DNA of 64,000 bases from Murimonas intestini (GCA_003148945.1 QGGY01000014.1:62001-126000); one strand, 5' to 3'. Counted from the first letter of the stretch, positions 1 to 9,656 are shown. Notes: generated from the letters alone by a model not told the origin. Made by a program: numbers and translations.

Positions 1-1555
1 GATCCTGACGCTGGGGGCTGTTATGCTGGGGCTGGTAGTCCTGGAATTTGTCTGCAATTTCTATATTGCCTATTATGGCCATATCATGGGGGCTAATATT
101 GAGCATGACATGCGCAATGAGATTTTCTCCCACTATCAAAAGCTGTCATTTGCTTTTTACGACAATCAGAAGGTTGGACAGCTGCTGTCGAGGGTCACAA
201 GCGACCTGTTCGACATCAGCGAGCTTCTCCATCACGGACCTGAGGATCTGCTGATCTCTGTCATCAAAATAGTGGGGTCCCTCATCATATTAGTGAGCAT
301 TAATCCGTTCCTGGCGCTGGCTGCTTTTGCCCTTGTGCCGGTCATGGCCGTGTATGCCTTTTTTATGAATAAAAAAATGAAAAAGGCCTTCAAGGAGAAC
401 AGGGCCAGGATCGCGGATATTAATGGACAGATAGAGGACAGCCTTTCAGGCATCAGGGTAGTAAAATCCTTCGCCAATGAAGAAGTGGAGATGGAGAAGT
501 TTAAAAAGGGCAACAGCCGTTTCGTAGAGTCCAAGAAGCGCAGCTACTGGTACATGGGCAGCTACAATTCCGGGCTTGGGGCTCTGACAACTCTGATCAC
601 TATTGTAGTGCTCGTGGTGGGAGCTGTGCTGATCACAGGAAAAGGGATGCCGGTGGCTGACCTGATCACCTTCCTGCTCTATATTAATAACTTTACTGAG
701 CCGGTGAAAAAGCTTATCAACTTTACAGAACAGTTCCAGAACGGCTATTCCGGATATGAACGTTTCCTGGAAATACTGGCTATAGAGCCTGATATAGCTG
801 ATGTACCAGGGGCTGATAGCCTTAAAGATGTAAAAGGTGATGTGGAATTTGAGAATGTCTCCTTCCACTATGAGGATAATAAAGAAAAGGTCCTCAATCA
901 CGTGAACTTAAAGGTCCGTTCCGGTGAATACCTGGCCCTTGTGGGAAGTTCAGGGGGAGGCAAGACAACACTCTGCAGCCTGATCCCCAGATTCTATGAT
1001 GTGGTGGAGGGACGGATCCTTCTGGACGGGACGGATATCCGCAGGATTCAGTTAAAGGATTTAAGAGACCATATCGGGATCGTGCAGCAGGATGTTTACC
1101 TGTTTGCTGAAAATATTATGGAAAATATACGCTACGGGAAACCGGATGCCACAGATGAAGAGGTCATCGTGGCGGCCAAACGGGCCAATGCCCATGATTT
1201 TATCATGTCCCTGCCGGACGGGTATCTGACGGATATTGGGCAGCGCGGTGCGAAGCTTTCAGGAGGACAGAAGCAGAGATTATCAATTGCGCGTGTATTT
1301 TTGAAAAATCCGCCGATACTAATTTTTGATGAGGCCACATCAGCCCTTGACAATGAGAGTGAAAAGATTGTTCAGGAATCATTGGAGGAGCTGGCAAAGG
1401 ACAGGACTACATTCGTTATCGCTCATCGCTTAAGCACGATCAGAAATGCTGAACGTATCCTGGTGCTGACTGAAAATGGAATCGAAGAGGAAGGAACCCA
1501 TGCGGAGCTTCTTGCAAAGGACGGGGCCTATGCAAAGCTTTACAAGGGAAGATAG
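1..1555 (+). CDS. ABC exporter, fused membrane and ATPase domains (5' end outside window)
   Basis: This is the 3' part of a half-size ABC exporter; the frame is already open at base 2, so the true start lies left of the window. The first half is a type-1 exporter membrane domain with hydrophobic helices. The C-terminal ATPase has Walker A GSSGGGKTT (near base 946), signature LSGGQKQR (near 1260), Walker B LIFDEATSALD (near 1320) and the switch IAHRLST. By family it should pump a lipid, peptide or drug out of the cell as a homo- or heterodimer; the substrate cannot be read from the sequence. The next gene starts 13 bases downstream, so the two are probably co-transcribed. Family assignment is firm, specificity unknown. 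Confidence 0.93.
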   Translation, partial: ILTLGAVMLGLVVLEFVCNFYIAYYGHIMGANIEHDMRNEIFSHYQKLSFAFYDNQKVGQLLSRVTSDLFDISELLHHGPEDLLISVIKIVGSLIILVSINPFLALAAFALVPVMAVYAFFMNKKMKKAFKENRARIADINGQIEDSLSGIRVVKSFANEEVEMEKFKKGNSRFVESKKRSYWYMGSYNSGLGALTTLITIVVLVVGAVLITGKGMPVADLITFLLYINNFTEPVKKLINFTEQFQNGYSGYERFLEILAIEPDIADVPGADSLKDVKGDVEFENVSFHYEDNKEKVLNHVNLKVRSGEYLALVGSSGGGKTTLCSLIPRFYDVVEGRILLDGTDIRRIQLKDLRDHIGIVQQDVYLFAENIMENIRYGKPDATDEEVIVAAKRANAHDFIMSLPDGYLTDIGQRGAKLSGGQKQRLSIARVFLKNPPILIFDEATSALDNESEKIVQESLEELAKDRTTFVIAHRLSTIRNAERILVLTENGIEEEGTHAELLAKDGAYAKLYKGR

Positions 1556-1568
1556 AAAAGAGGAGAAC

Positions 1569-2468
1569 ATGGAGATACAATTTAAGAAACCCGTATTAGA
1601 AGACAGAGAGCTGATCAAACACTATCTGTCACTGCAGCAGTCCAGAAGCTGCGAACTTACTTTTGGAAATATTTATCTGTGGTCCTGCCACTATAAAGTT
1701 AAATTTGCTGTTGTGGAAGATATGCTCATCTTTCAGAGCGCGGATGAGACCTCCTACTCATTTCCCATAGGGAGAAGGGAAGGGGTGAAGGCAGCACTGG
1801 AGACACTGATAAATCATGCAAAAGAAAGAGGCGCAGAATTTAAGCTGCACATGGTGACACCCGGGCAGTTTGATATCCTGGAAGAACTTTATCCCGGCAG
1901 GTTTGAGATAGAGTATGACAGGGATGATGCTGACTATGTATATGAAGCTGAGAAGCTGGCCAGTCTCTCCGGAAAAAAATATCACGGCAAGAAAAACCAT
2001 ATTAATAAATTTAAGCGTATGTATCCTGACTGGAGCTATGAGCCGTTGAATGACGAAAATGTTGAGGACTGTTTCCAGATGGCGCTTTTATGGCGCAGGG
2101 AAAACGGCTGCGAGGCAGACCGGGAGAAAAATGCCGAGATGTGCGTGGCGCTGAATTCCCTGAGGCTTTATAAAGAGCTGGGATTCTGCGGAGGCGTGCT
2201 GAGGGTGAATGGGCAGGTAGCGGCCTTCACAGTGGGAGAGCCGGTCAGCGATGACACTATGGTAGTCCACATAGAGAAGGCCATGTCTGATATCCAGGGG
2301 GCGTATACGATGATCAATCAGCAGTTTGTACAGCATGAGTGCATGGATTATCAGTATGTGAACAGAGAAGATGATGTGGGCGAAGAAGGGCTGCGCCAGG
2401 CGAAGCTCTCCTACCATCCTGCATTTTTAGTCGAGAAGGGCACTGTTACACAAAAGGCAGATATTTAG
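1569..2468 (+). CDS. DUF2156 / phosphatidylglycerol lysyltransferase C-terminal-like protein
   Basis: A soluble protein of 299 residues from the ATG at 1569, which has GAGGAG just upstream; an in-frame ATG at 1476 lies inside the ABC gene and is not used in this reading. The sequence matches the DUF2156 family, the GNAT-like fold also found at the C-terminus of MprF-type aminoacyl-phosphatidylglycerol synthases. Motifs such as the GKKYHGKKNHINKF stretch and the C-terminal YQYVNREDD resemble stand-alone members common in Clostridia. No membrane segment is present, so it is not a full MprF. Substrate unknown. Its stop codon lies inside a short hairpin repeat. Confidence 0.82.
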   Translation: MEIQFKKPVLEDRELIKHYLSLQQSRSCELTFGNIYLWSCHYKVKFAVVEDMLIFQSADETSYSFPIGRREGVKAALETLINHAKERGAEFKLHMVTPGQFDILEELYPGRFEIEYDRDDADYVYEAEKLASLSGKKYHGKKNHINKFKRMYPDWSYEPLNDENVEDCFQMALLWRRENGCEADREKNAEMCVALNSLRLYKELGFCGGVLRVNGQVAAFTVGEPVSDDTMVVHIEKAMSDIQGAYTMINQQFVQHECMDYQYVNREDDVGEEGLRQAKLSYHPAFLVEKGTVTQKADI

Positions 2469-2505
2469 CAGGTCTGTGCTTTTCTGCACAGACCGTAAGA
2501 AAATT
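2465..2505. repeat. Dispersed hairpin repeat, copy 1 (GGTCTGTGC/GCACAGACC)
   Basis: A perfect 9-bp stem (2471-2479 with 2486-2494) is followed by GTAAGAAAATT. The same unit with wobble-preserving changes occurs at 62931-62980, and its left half at 6525-6548. It overlaps the stop codon of the upstream gene. It is either a small interspersed repeat or a weak terminator without a T-run. Confidence 0.6.
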
Positions 2506-2546
2506 AGCGGACCTGTGTATTTACCACAAAAGAAAGAAGGAGCAAG

Positions 2547-3737
2547 ATGATCGCAGATAAGATGAAGGGATTTGTGAAGAACAGTTCAGCGATAAGGGCA
2601 ATGTTTGAGGAAGGCAAAAAGATGGCGTCAGTATACGGTGCGGAGAATGTCTATGATTTCAGTCTGGGCAACCCAAATGTAGCCCCGCCTGAAAAAGTGA
2701 AGGAAGCCATAGAGGCTATTTTAAAAGAAGAAAACCCATTGGAAGTCCACGGTTATATGAATAATTCCGGGTATGAAGGCGTGCGCTCCCAGATAGCAGA
2801 ATCCTTAAATGAACGGTTTGGGACAGCCTTTGGCGCAGAGAATATCCTTATGACAGTAGGTGCGGCAGGCGGCCTGAATGTGATTTTAAAGTCCATTTTA
2901 AATCCGCAGGATGAGGTGATCACCTTTGCACCGTATTTTGGAGAATACAGAAGCTATGTGGAAAATTATGACGGCATCTTAAGGTCAGTGCCTCCCCACG
3001 CACCTGATTTTCAGCCGGATCTGGCGGCATTTGAGGAGATGATAAATGGCAGGACAAAGGCAGTTATCATCAACACTCCCAATAATCCCACAGGTGTCAT
3101 CTATTCAGAAGAAACCATCACAAGGATGGCGGACATACTGAATAATAAACAGAAGGAATTCGGGACAGATATTTATCTGATCGCTGATGAACCATACAGG
3201 GAGCTGGCCTATGACGGCCTTAATGTCCCATATTTGACAAAGTATTATGACAATACAGTGGTAGGGTATTCCTACAGCAAGTCATTGTCACTGCCGGGAG
3301 AGAGGATAGGCTACCTGGTCATTCCGGATGAGGCTGCTGACAGCGAAGAACTGAGGGCTGCCGCCAATGTGGCCAACAGGATACTGGGATTTGTCAACGC
3401 TCCCTCTCTTTTCCAGAAGGTTGTGGCCCGCTGTACCTCGGCGTCAACGGACATTGAGTATTATGACAGGAACAGAAAGCTTCTCTACAGCGGGCTCTCA
3501 GAGATGGGATATGAATGCGTGAAGCCTGAAGGGGCCTTTTACCTGTTCGTGAAGTCACCCCTGGAGGATGAAAAGGCGTTCTGTGAGGCGGCTAAAAAGT
3601 ACCATATCCTTATTGTGCCGGGAAGCTCCTTTGCCTGCCCGGGCTATGTCAGGATCGCCTACTGTGTTGCATATGAAACTATCGAAAAAGCTCTGCCTTA
3701 TTTTAGAAAGCTGGCAGAGGAATATATAAATAACTAA
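2547..3737 (+). CDS. PLP-dependent class I/II aminotransferase
   Basis: A 396-residue fold-type I aminotransferase. Visible features are the NTPNNPTG motif, the IADEPYRELAYDG stretch that binds the PLP ring, and the Schiff-base lysine in YSYSKSLSLPGERIGY. This subgroup is usually annotated as aspartate/aromatic-type aminotransferase; the amino donor is not resolvable by eye. The start at 2547 has AAAGAAAGAAGGAG immediately upstream. It precedes another PLP enzyme by only 10 bases, suggesting one operon. Confidence 0.9.
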   Translation: MIADKMKGFVKNSSAIRAMFEEGKKMASVYGAENVYDFSLGNPNVAPPEKVKEAIEAILKEENPLEVHGYMNNSGYEGVRSQIAESLNERFGTAFGAENILMTVGAAGGLNVILKSILNPQDEVITFAPYFGEYRSYVENYDGILRSVPPHAPDFQPDLAAFEEMINGRTKAVIINTPNNPTGVIYSEETITRMADILNNKQKEFGTDIYLIADEPYRELAYDGLNVPYLTKYYDNTVVGYSYSKSLSLPGERIGYLVIPDEAADSEELRAAANVANRILGFVNAPSLFQKVVARCTSASTDIEYYDRNRKLLYSGLSEMGYECVKPEGAFYLFVKSPLEDEKAFCEAAKKYHILIVPGSSFACPGYVRIAYCVAYETIEKALPYFRKLAEEYINN

Positions 3738-3747
3738 GGAGAATTTC

Positions 3748-4806
3748 ATGAAAGCATGGGAAAAGAATGTCAGGACCGTGGTTCCGTATGTGCCGGGAGA
3801 ACAGCCGAATCAGCCGGGAATGATAAAGCTGAATACAAATGAAAATCCTTATCCGCCTGCTCCGGGAGTGGCTTCGGCGCTCAGAGAGATGGACGCAGAA
3901 GCGCTGCGCCTCTATCCTGATCCGGCAGCTTCAGACCTGACCGGGGCGCTGGCAGAGAGATACGGTCTTGAAGAGGATCAGGTATTTGTGGGAGTGGGGT
4001 CTGATGATGTGCTGGCTATGGCATTTATGACCTTCTTTCATTCAGGAAGGCCTATCCTGTTCCCCGATATTACATATTCATTTTATGATGTTTGGGCCGA
4101 CCTGCTCAGGATTCCGTATGAATGCCAGCCTCTCGATGAGAATTTTAATATTGTTAAAGAGAATTATAAGAAATATAACGGCGGAGTCATATTTCCGAAT
4201 CCAAATGCTCCCACGGGGATAGCGCAGGATTTAACAGATATTGAGTATATCATACAGCAGAATCAGGACGTGGTTGTGATCGTGGATGAGGCCTATATCG
4301 ACTTCGGCGGAGAATCAGCTGTGAGCCTGATTGACAAATATGACAATCTTCTTGTTGTGCAGACCTTTTCAAAATCCCGTTCCATGGCAGGCATGAGAAT
4401 TGGTTTTGCCATGGGAAATAAGAGCCTGATCAAATATTTAAACGACGTGAAATATTCCTTCAATTCTTATACCATGGACAGGACGGCCTTAGTCCTGGGT
4501 GTGGAGGCAGTGAAGGATGAAGCATATTTTCAGGAAACTACAGAGAAGATCATACAGACAAGGGAATGGACAAAGAGAGAGCTTAAAAAACTGGGCTTTC
4601 ATTTTGCAGATTCCTGCGCCAACTTTTTATTTGTGACACATGAAAAGTATCTGGCCAGGGATTTATTTGAAGCATTAAAGCAGAAGAGGATATATGTGCG
4701 CTACTTTAACAAGCCAAGGATAGACAATTTCCTGCGCATCACGATCGGGACTGGCCAGGAGATGCAGGCCCTTGTGGATTTCCTTAAGGCATACACGGCA
4801 CAGTGA
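3748..4806 (+). CDS. Histidinol-phosphate aminotransferase family protein
   Basis: A 352-residue PLP enzyme of the HisC branch. It has the N-terminal KLNTNENPYPP motif typical of HisC, PNPNAPTG, VIVDEAYIDF and the lysine in QTFSKSRSMAGMRIGF. The length fits HisC (about 350). No other histidine-biosynthesis gene lies near, so it may instead be a HisC-like enzyme for another phosphate or aromatic substrate; hisC is therefore not assigned with certainty. The start has AAGGAG 6 bases upstream. Confidence 0.85.
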   Translation: MKAWEKNVRTVVPYVPGEQPNQPGMIKLNTNENPYPPAPGVASALREMDAEALRLYPDPAASDLTGALAERYGLEEDQVFVGVGSDDVLAMAFMTFFHSGRPILFPDITYSFYDVWADLLRIPYECQPLDENFNIVKENYKKYNGGVIFPNPNAPTGIAQDLTDIEYIIQQNQDVVVIVDEAYIDFGGESAVSLIDKYDNLLVVQTFSKSRSMAGMRIGFAMGNKSLIKYLNDVKYSFNSYTMDRTALVLGVEAVKDEAYFQETTEKIIQTREWTKRELKKLGFHFADSCANFLFVTHEKYLARDLFEALKQKRIYVRYFNKPRIDNFLRITIGTGQEMQALVDFLKAYTAQ

Positions 4807-4830
4807 GAGAAATAAGGAGGAGAAATCAGT

Positions 4831-5592
4831 ATGCAGGCTTATACAAGCTTTGCCCGTGTGTATGACACGTTCATGGATAATGTGCCCTATGAGCAGTGGG
4901 GAGAATATGTCTGTGGATTATTGGAAGAATATCATATTAGGGATACGCTGGTGCTGGAGCTGGGCTGCGGTACGGGAAGCCTTACTGAATACCTGGCCGG
5001 GCGCGGATATGACATGATCGGGATAGATAATTCTCCTGACATGCTGGAGATAGCCATGGAGAAGAAGCGCTCTTCCGGCCGCGATATCCTTTATCTGATG
5101 CAGGACATGAGGGAATTTGAGCTGTACGGGACGGTGGCTGCTGTAGTCAGTGTCTGTGATTCTATAAATTACATTACTTCGGAGGATGAACTGAGGCAGG
5201 TCTTCTCCCTGGTCAATAATTACCTGGATCCGGGCGGCCTTTTTCTCTTTGACCTGAATACAGTCTATAAATATGAGCAGCTCCTGGGGGACTGTGTCAT
5301 AGCCGAAAACCGCGAGGAATGCAGCTTTATTTGGGAAAACAGCTATTTCCCTGAGGAGGAAGTCAATGAATATGATCTGACTATCTTCATGAGGGAAGAG
5401 GGAGGCCTGTACCGGAAATATGAGGAGACACACTTCCAGAAAGCATACAGGCTTACTGTGATCCGGCGGCTTTTAGAAGAAGCGGGAATGGAATTTGTGG
5501 CTGCCTATGATGCATTCACAAAGGAGGCGCCAAAGGAGGACAGTGAGAGGATCTATGTCCTGGCGCGGGAAAAGGGAAAACAAAGAAAGTAA
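4831..5592 (+). CDS. Class I SAM-dependent methyltransferase
   Basis: A 253-residue Rossmann methyltransferase. SAM-binding motif I is LELGCGTGSLTEYL (about residues 38-51), followed by the acidic ribose-binding residue in MIGIDNS and a motif II-like stretch QDMREFEL. The rest resembles small-molecule methyltransferases of the YqeM/UbiE type. A well-placed AAGGAGGAG precedes the ATG. Substrate unknown. It sits between hisC-like and hslO in a same-strand run with short gaps. Confidence 0.88.
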   Translation: MQAYTSFARVYDTFMDNVPYEQWGEYVCGLLEEYHIRDTLVLELGCGTGSLTEYLAGRGYDMIGIDNSPDMLEIAMEKKRSSGRDILYLMQDMREFELYGTVAAVVSVCDSINYITSEDELRQVFSLVNNYLDPGGLFLFDLNTVYKYEQLLGDCVIAENREECSFIWENSYFPEEEVNEYDLTIFMREEGGLYRKYEETHFQKAYRLTVIRRLLEEAGMEFVAAYDAFTKEAPKEDSERIYVLAREKGKQRK

Positions 5593-5610
5593 TAGAAAAG
5601 AGGAACCGAT

Positions 5611-6489
5611 ATGGCAGATTATATAGTCAGGGCGACTGCGGCAGATAACCAGATAAGGGCGTTTGCAGCTGTCACAAGAGAGATGGCAGAGGAGGCAAGA
5701 AGAGTCCACGGCACCAGCCCGGTGGCAACAGCAGCCCTGGGACGCCTTCTGAGCGCAGGAGCTATGATGGGAGTAATGATGAAGGGAGAAAATGACCTTC
5801 TGACACTTCAGATAAGGGGAGACGGTCCAATAAAAGGGATCACCGTGACGGCAGATTCCCATGGCAGAGTCAAGGGCTATGTGGGAGAGCCTGGTGTGAT
5901 GCTGCCTGCAAATGCAAAAGGAAAGCTGGATGTCTCAGGAGCAGTTGGAAAAGGATTTTTGAATGTAATTAAAGACATGGGCCTGAAAGAACCATATGCA
6001 GGACAGACTGCTCTGCAGACAGGTGAGATTGCAGAAGATCTGACTTATTATTTTGCGGTTTCTGAGCAGGTTCCTTCATCTGTGGGGCTGGGAGTACTCA
6101 TGAACCACGATAATACCGTAAGGCAGGCAGGCGGATTCATCATTCAGCTCATGCCTTTTACAGATGAAGCTGTCATAGATGCCCTGGAGAAAAAGATCTC
6201 AGAAATGGCGTCAGTAACATCCATGCTGGACGGGGGAGATACACCTGAGCAGATACTGGAAAAACTGCTGGGAGATTTCGGCCTTGAGATAAATGAAAAG
6301 TATCCTGTGTCTTATTACTGCAACTGCAGCCATGAGCGTGTGGAGAAAGCTATCATCAGCATCGGGAAAAAGGATATCCAGGAAATGATAGATGACGGAA
6401 AGCCCATAGAAGTGAACTGTCACTTCTGCAATAAAAGCTATACATTTGATGTGCCGGAGCTAAGAGAGATGCTTAAGAAAAGCAAATAG
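5611..6489 (+). CDS. hslO: Hsp33 redox-regulated chaperone HslO
   Basis: A 292-residue protein matching Hsp33 over its whole length: N-terminal chaperone domain from about residue 1 to 180 and C-terminal zinc-binding redox switch. The four zinc cysteines are visible as CNC (about 234-236) and CHFC (about 269-272). In this family, oxidation of these cysteines releases zinc and activates holdase activity in the cytoplasm. The ATG at 5611 has GAGGAAC upstream. The stop codon TAG lies in an 8-bp repeat that flanks a small palindrome (6491-6517). Confidence 0.96.
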   Translation: MADYIVRATAADNQIRAFAAVTREMAEEARRVHGTSPVATAALGRLLSAGAMMGVMMKGENDLLTLQIRGDGPIKGITVTADSHGRVKGYVGEPGVMLPANAKGKLDVSGAVGKGFLNVIKDMGLKEPYAGQTALQTGEIAEDLTYYFAVSEQVPSSVGLGVLMNHDNTVRQAGGFIIQLMPFTDEAVIDALEKKISEMASVTSMLDGGDTPEQILEKLLGDFGLEINEKYPVSYYCNCSHERVEKAIISIGKKDIQEMIDDGKPIEVNCHFCNKSYTFDVPELREMLKKSK

Positions 6490-6525
6490 GGTTACTGGTC
6501 ACGGAGTGAACAGTAACCAAATAGG
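6483..6525. mobile_element. 27-bp palindrome with 8-bp flanking direct repeats
   Basis: The palindrome 6491-6517 (arms GTTACTG and CAGTAAC, inner TCAC/GTGA) is flanked on both sides by CAAATAGG (6483-6490 and 6518-6525). The arrangement looks like a target-site duplication around a tiny inserted element. A similar palindrome at 9968-9992 is also flanked by an exact 8-bp repeat. Confidence 0.55.
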
Positions 6526-6576
6526 TAACTATTCAGCAGGTCTGTGCATGTAACTGTGAAGGTACAGAACAGTTAC
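6525..6576. repeat. Composite dispersed repeat: half hairpin plus GTAACTG...CAGTTAC palindrome
   Basis: Bases 6525-6548 repeat the left part of the unit at 62931-62980 (GTAACTATTCAGCAGG is shared). Bases 6550-6576 are a second palindrome with 7-bp arms GTAACTG and CAGTTAC, whose core CTGTGAAGGTAC recurs near 21447-21471. It lies in the hslO-nadE gap and has no coding content. Confidence 0.5.
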
Positions 6577-6607
6577 AATCAGATAAGAGATGAGAGGAGG
6601 ACGCCAG

Positions 6608-8527
6608 TTGAGGGACGGATTTATCAGGGTAGCGGCAGTGACGCCGGATGTGAGGGTGGCAGACTGTATTTTTAATACAGAGCAGATATGTATGAGGATG
6701 GATGAGGCCTGCGGACATGGAGCAAAGATCCTTGTATTTCCCGAGATGTGTATTACAGGGTATACATGTGAGGATTTGTTCAGACAGGATCTGCTGTTAA
6801 AGGAAGCGCGGAAGTCTCTGCGGGAGATCATATTCCATTCCAGAGGAAAGGATGCTCTTATATTTGTGGGGCTGCCCTGGGAGCAGGAGGGAAAGCTCTA
6901 TAATGTGGCAGCAGCCGTCAGCGGCGGCAGCCTTCTGGGCCTGGTGCCGAAAAAGTGTATCCCCATGTACTCTGAATTCTATGAAGGACGATATTTTTCG
7001 CCGGGGAATGAAGAAGTCATATGGACGGAATTTGACGGGAAGCCGGTTCCTTTTGGCAGCAGCCAGCTGTTCGCCTGCAGGGAGATGGAGGGCCTGAAGG
7101 TAGCGGCTGAGATCTGTGAAGATATCTGGAGCCCCAAGCCCCCAAGCATTTCTCATGCCATGGCAGGTGCCACAGTGATCGTGAACCTTTCCGCCAGCAA
7201 TGAGAATACGGGGAAAAGCATTTACAGAGAATCCCTCGTAACAGGCCAGTCGGCCCGTCTGGTCTGCGGATACATCTACACAAGCGCGGGAGAGGGAGAA
7301 TCATCTACAGACCTGGTTTTTAGCGCCCATAATATGATAGCGGAAAACGGGACTCTTCTGGCCCAGTCAGCCCGGTTTAAGAATGAGACGGTATACAGTG
7401 ATCTGGACATTTTCCGCCTGCTCAGTGAGCGGAGGAGAATGAGCACGTTCACCTCAGCTGAAAATGCGGATTACCAGAAGAATGCATTCCATCTGGAAAC
7501 AGAAGAAATGAAGCTGGAGCGCTTTTTTGATCCAGCTCCGTTTGTACCGGGCGTCAAGGAGGACAGGGACAGAAGATGTGAGGAGATACTCTCCATACAG
7601 GCCCTGGGATTGAAAAAGCGTATGCAGCATACAGGCTGCAGGAGTATAGTAGTGGGGATCTCAGGCGGTCTGGATTCCACGCTTGCACTTTTAGTTATGG
7701 CAAAGGCATGCGACATGCTTTCTCTGCCAAGGAATACCATCACTGCAGTGACCATGCCGTGTTTTGGGACTACGGACAGGACTTATACGAATGCATGTAC
7801 GCTGACAAGGAAGCTGGGAGCCAATCTGCTGGAAGTGGATATTAAGGAGGCCGTTAAGCTGCATTTCAGGGATATCGGACATGACCCTGATGTGCATGAT
7901 GTAACTTATGAAAACAGCCAGGCAAGGGAAAGGACTCAGGTTTTGATGGATGTGGCGAACCAGCTGGGCGGAATGGTCGTGGGTACTGGAGATATGTCTG
8001 AGCTGGCTCTGGGCTGGGCCACTTATAACGGAGACCATATGTCTATGTACGGGGTGAATGCATCCGTGCCAAAGACACTGGTGCGCCACCTGGTATCTTA
8101 TTATGCGGACACCTGCGGTGACGGGGAGCTGTCCCGGACACTTGAAGATGTGCTGGATACACCTGTCAGCCCGGAGCTGCTTCCTCCAAAAGACGGCGAG
8201 ATCGCTCAGAAGACGGAGGATCTGGTGGGGCCGTATGAGCTTCATGATTTCTTCCTGTACTATGCACTCAGGTTTGGCTACAGCCCGTCAAAGATCTACA
8301 GGATCGCAAAGATTGCTTTTGATGGGGCCTACAGTAAAGAGACAATACTGAAATGGCTGAAGAAGTTCTACTACAGGTTCTTTTCACAGCAGTTCAAGCG
8401 TTCGTGCCTGCCTGACGGGCCCAAGGTAGGGTCTGTGGCAGTTTCACCCAGAGGTGATCTGAGAATGCCCAGCGATGCATGCGTGAGGCTTTGGATTGGG
8501 GATCTGGACAGGATAACAGCTGATTAG
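6608..8527 (+). CDS. nadE: Glutamine-dependent NAD(+) synthetase
   Basis: A two-domain enzyme that makes NAD from deamido-NAD, ATP and glutamine. The N-terminal nitrilase-type glutaminase shows its triad: Glu in FPEMCITGY (about 43), Lys in LVPKKCIP (about 115) and Cys in AAEICEDIW (about 169). The C-terminal synthetase has the PP-loop SGGLDST (about 351). I place the start at TTG 6608 because GAGAGGAGG lies at the right distance; the ATG at 6590 would overlap that site. The length of about 639 residues is normal for the fused form. A terminator follows within 10 bases. Confidence 0.95.
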   Translation: MRDGFIRVAAVTPDVRVADCIFNTEQICMRMDEACGHGAKILVFPEMCITGYTCEDLFRQDLLLKEARKSLREIIFHSRGKDALIFVGLPWEQEGKLYNVAAAVSGGSLLGLVPKKCIPMYSEFYEGRYFSPGNEEVIWTEFDGKPVPFGSSQLFACREMEGLKVAAEICEDIWSPKPPSISHAMAGATVIVNLSASNENTGKSIYRESLVTGQSARLVCGYIYTSAGEGESSTDLVFSAHNMIAENGTLLAQSARFKNETVYSDLDIFRLLSERRRMSTFTSAENADYQKNAFHLETEEMKLERFFDPAPFVPGVKEDRDRRCEEILSIQALGLKKRMQHTGCRSIVVGISGGLDSTLALLVMAKACDMLSLPRNTITAVTMPCFGTTDRTYTNACTLTRKLGANLLEVDIKEAVKLHFRDIGHDPDVHDVTYENSQARERTQVLMDVANQLGGMVVGTGDMSELALGWATYNGDHMSMYGVNASVPKTLVRHLVSYYADTCGDGELSRTLEDVLDTPVSPELLPPKDGEIAQKTEDLVGPYELHDFFLYYALRFGYSPSKIYRIAKIAFDGAYSKETILKWLKKFYYRFFSQQFKRSCLPDGPKVGSVAVSPRGDLRMPSDACVRLWIGDLDRITAD

Positions 8528-8532
8528 CAGTA

Positions 8533-8579
8533 AAAATCCCTGCCCGCACCGGTTATTACCGCTGTGGGACAGGGATTTT
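8533..8579. terminator. Bidirectional terminator between nadE and a convergent gene
   Basis: AAAATCCCTG pairs with CAGGGATTTT around a short loop, with one internal mismatch and A/T tracts on both sides. It can end transcription of nadE (plus) and of the convergent membrane protein (minus). Confidence 0.8.
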
Positions 8580-8588
8580 CAGTTTTTG

Positions 8589-9032
8589 TTATTTCTTCTT
8601 ATTCTTCTTATTTTGGCTTTGCAGCTCATAATAAAGTCTGGCAGCCAGCTGGGACACCCACATGATAAGCAGGAGGCCGGTCAGCGTAAGAGCTATATAT
8701 ACGAGTGCGATCTCCTTTACAAACCAGGTCACCACAAGAAGGATCACCAGTCCCACAAAACATGTAAAATAAGCAGCCTGGAATCCGATGCTGTTGCATT
8801 TTGCAGTCAGTGCAGCGCCTTCTTCGGCGGAACTGATCTCTGTGGGAGGAGAAAAACTCTGCAGCAGAGATGTGATGCCAAAGAAAAAAACAAAAAGTGT
8901 CAGAATAATCAGCTGGAAATAATCGATGACAGGATAGCGGAAAGCCTTCACAATAACCATAGCCAGCAATAAAAGGCCAAGCAGGAGCCAGCCTATGCCG
9001 ATCAAAAACTTTTTTGTACTATGTACCTCCAT
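8589..9032 (-). CDS. Small membrane protein, four predicted helices, function unknown
   Basis: About 147 residues from the ATG at 9032, with AAAGGAG upstream; a longer reading from 9083 adds 17 charged residues that look non-coding. Hydrophobic segments are visible near the N-terminus (IGWLLLGLLLLAMVIV), then ILTLFVFFFGI, then FTCFVGLVILLVVTW and IALTLTGLLLIMWV. It ends in a lysine-rich tail. I do not recognise the family. It converges on nadE and shares its terminator. Confidence 0.62.
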   Translation of the reverse strand: MEVHSTKKFLIGIGWLLLGLLLLAMVIVKAFRYPVIDYFQLIILTLFVFFFGITSLLQSFSPPTEISSAEEGAALTAKCNSIGFQAAYFTCFVGLVILLVVTWFVKEIALVYIALTLTGLLLIMWVSQLAARLYYELQSQNKKNKKK

Positions 9033-9167
9033 CCGAGATATGTCTCCTTTCGGGCAGGTCCGGAGTCTGGACAATAGATGCACGGTCCTGTTGAATCATT
9101 ACTACAGTTACCATATTACCATTTGTGACGTTTTTTTGCAAGACAGACAGCTGCCGGAACAGTATAC

Positions 9168-9656
9168 TTAATAGTCAAATGTATTTTCTCCAACATCTAT
9201 TTTTTGGAGCAGCTTTTCATCCGGGTAGGGCTTGCGGATCTCGATCAGGTTTAAAACTGTATATCCGTGCCTGCGCAAAAATGCGATCATCTGGCTGTTA
9301 TTGGGGTGCACGTAATTATACACAGTAGTCTCTCCAAATGATGCGGCGATCTCTTCAGCCTTTTTAAATAATGCGGTAGCTGTTCCTTTTCTGCGGTATG
9401 CTTCATGTACGAAAACAGATTCCACCCACACAACAGGCCTGTCCACCCGGCACACGAGATAACCGGTGTAAGTACCGCCTTCTTTTGCTGCAAAGCAGGG
9501 AAAACCTGAATTCAGATATTCCACGATTTCAGCCAGCCCCGCGTCATTATCAGGCAAAGAGCTTATCCCCTTGAATTGTTTTAAAGCAACACGAAATAAA
9601 GCGGCTAACGGCGCAATCATTTTAGCTTCGCTTTCGCCAATCTGGATAATTTCCAT
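9168..9656 (-). CDS. GNAT-family N-acetyltransferase
   Basis: A 162-residue GNAT protein, starting at the ATG at 9656 because AAGGAGGAG sits right upstream; the open frame extends further 5' but runs through a tRNA gene and is not coding there. The acetyl-CoA pyrophosphate loop is visible as VHEAYRRKGTATALFKKAEE, after the beta-strand VVWVESVFV. The tail YNYVHPNNSQMIAFLRRHGY is typical of GNATs acting on small molecules or protein N-termini. Substrate not determinable. Confidence 0.88.
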   Translation of the reverse strand: MEIIQIGESEAKMIAPLAALFRVALKQFKGISSLPDNDAGLAEIVEYLNSGFPCFAAKEGGTYTGYLVCRVDRPVVWVESVFVHEAYRRKGTATALFKKAEEIAASFGETTVYNYVHPNNSQMIAFLRRHGYTVLNLIEIRKPYPDEKLLQKIDVGENTFDY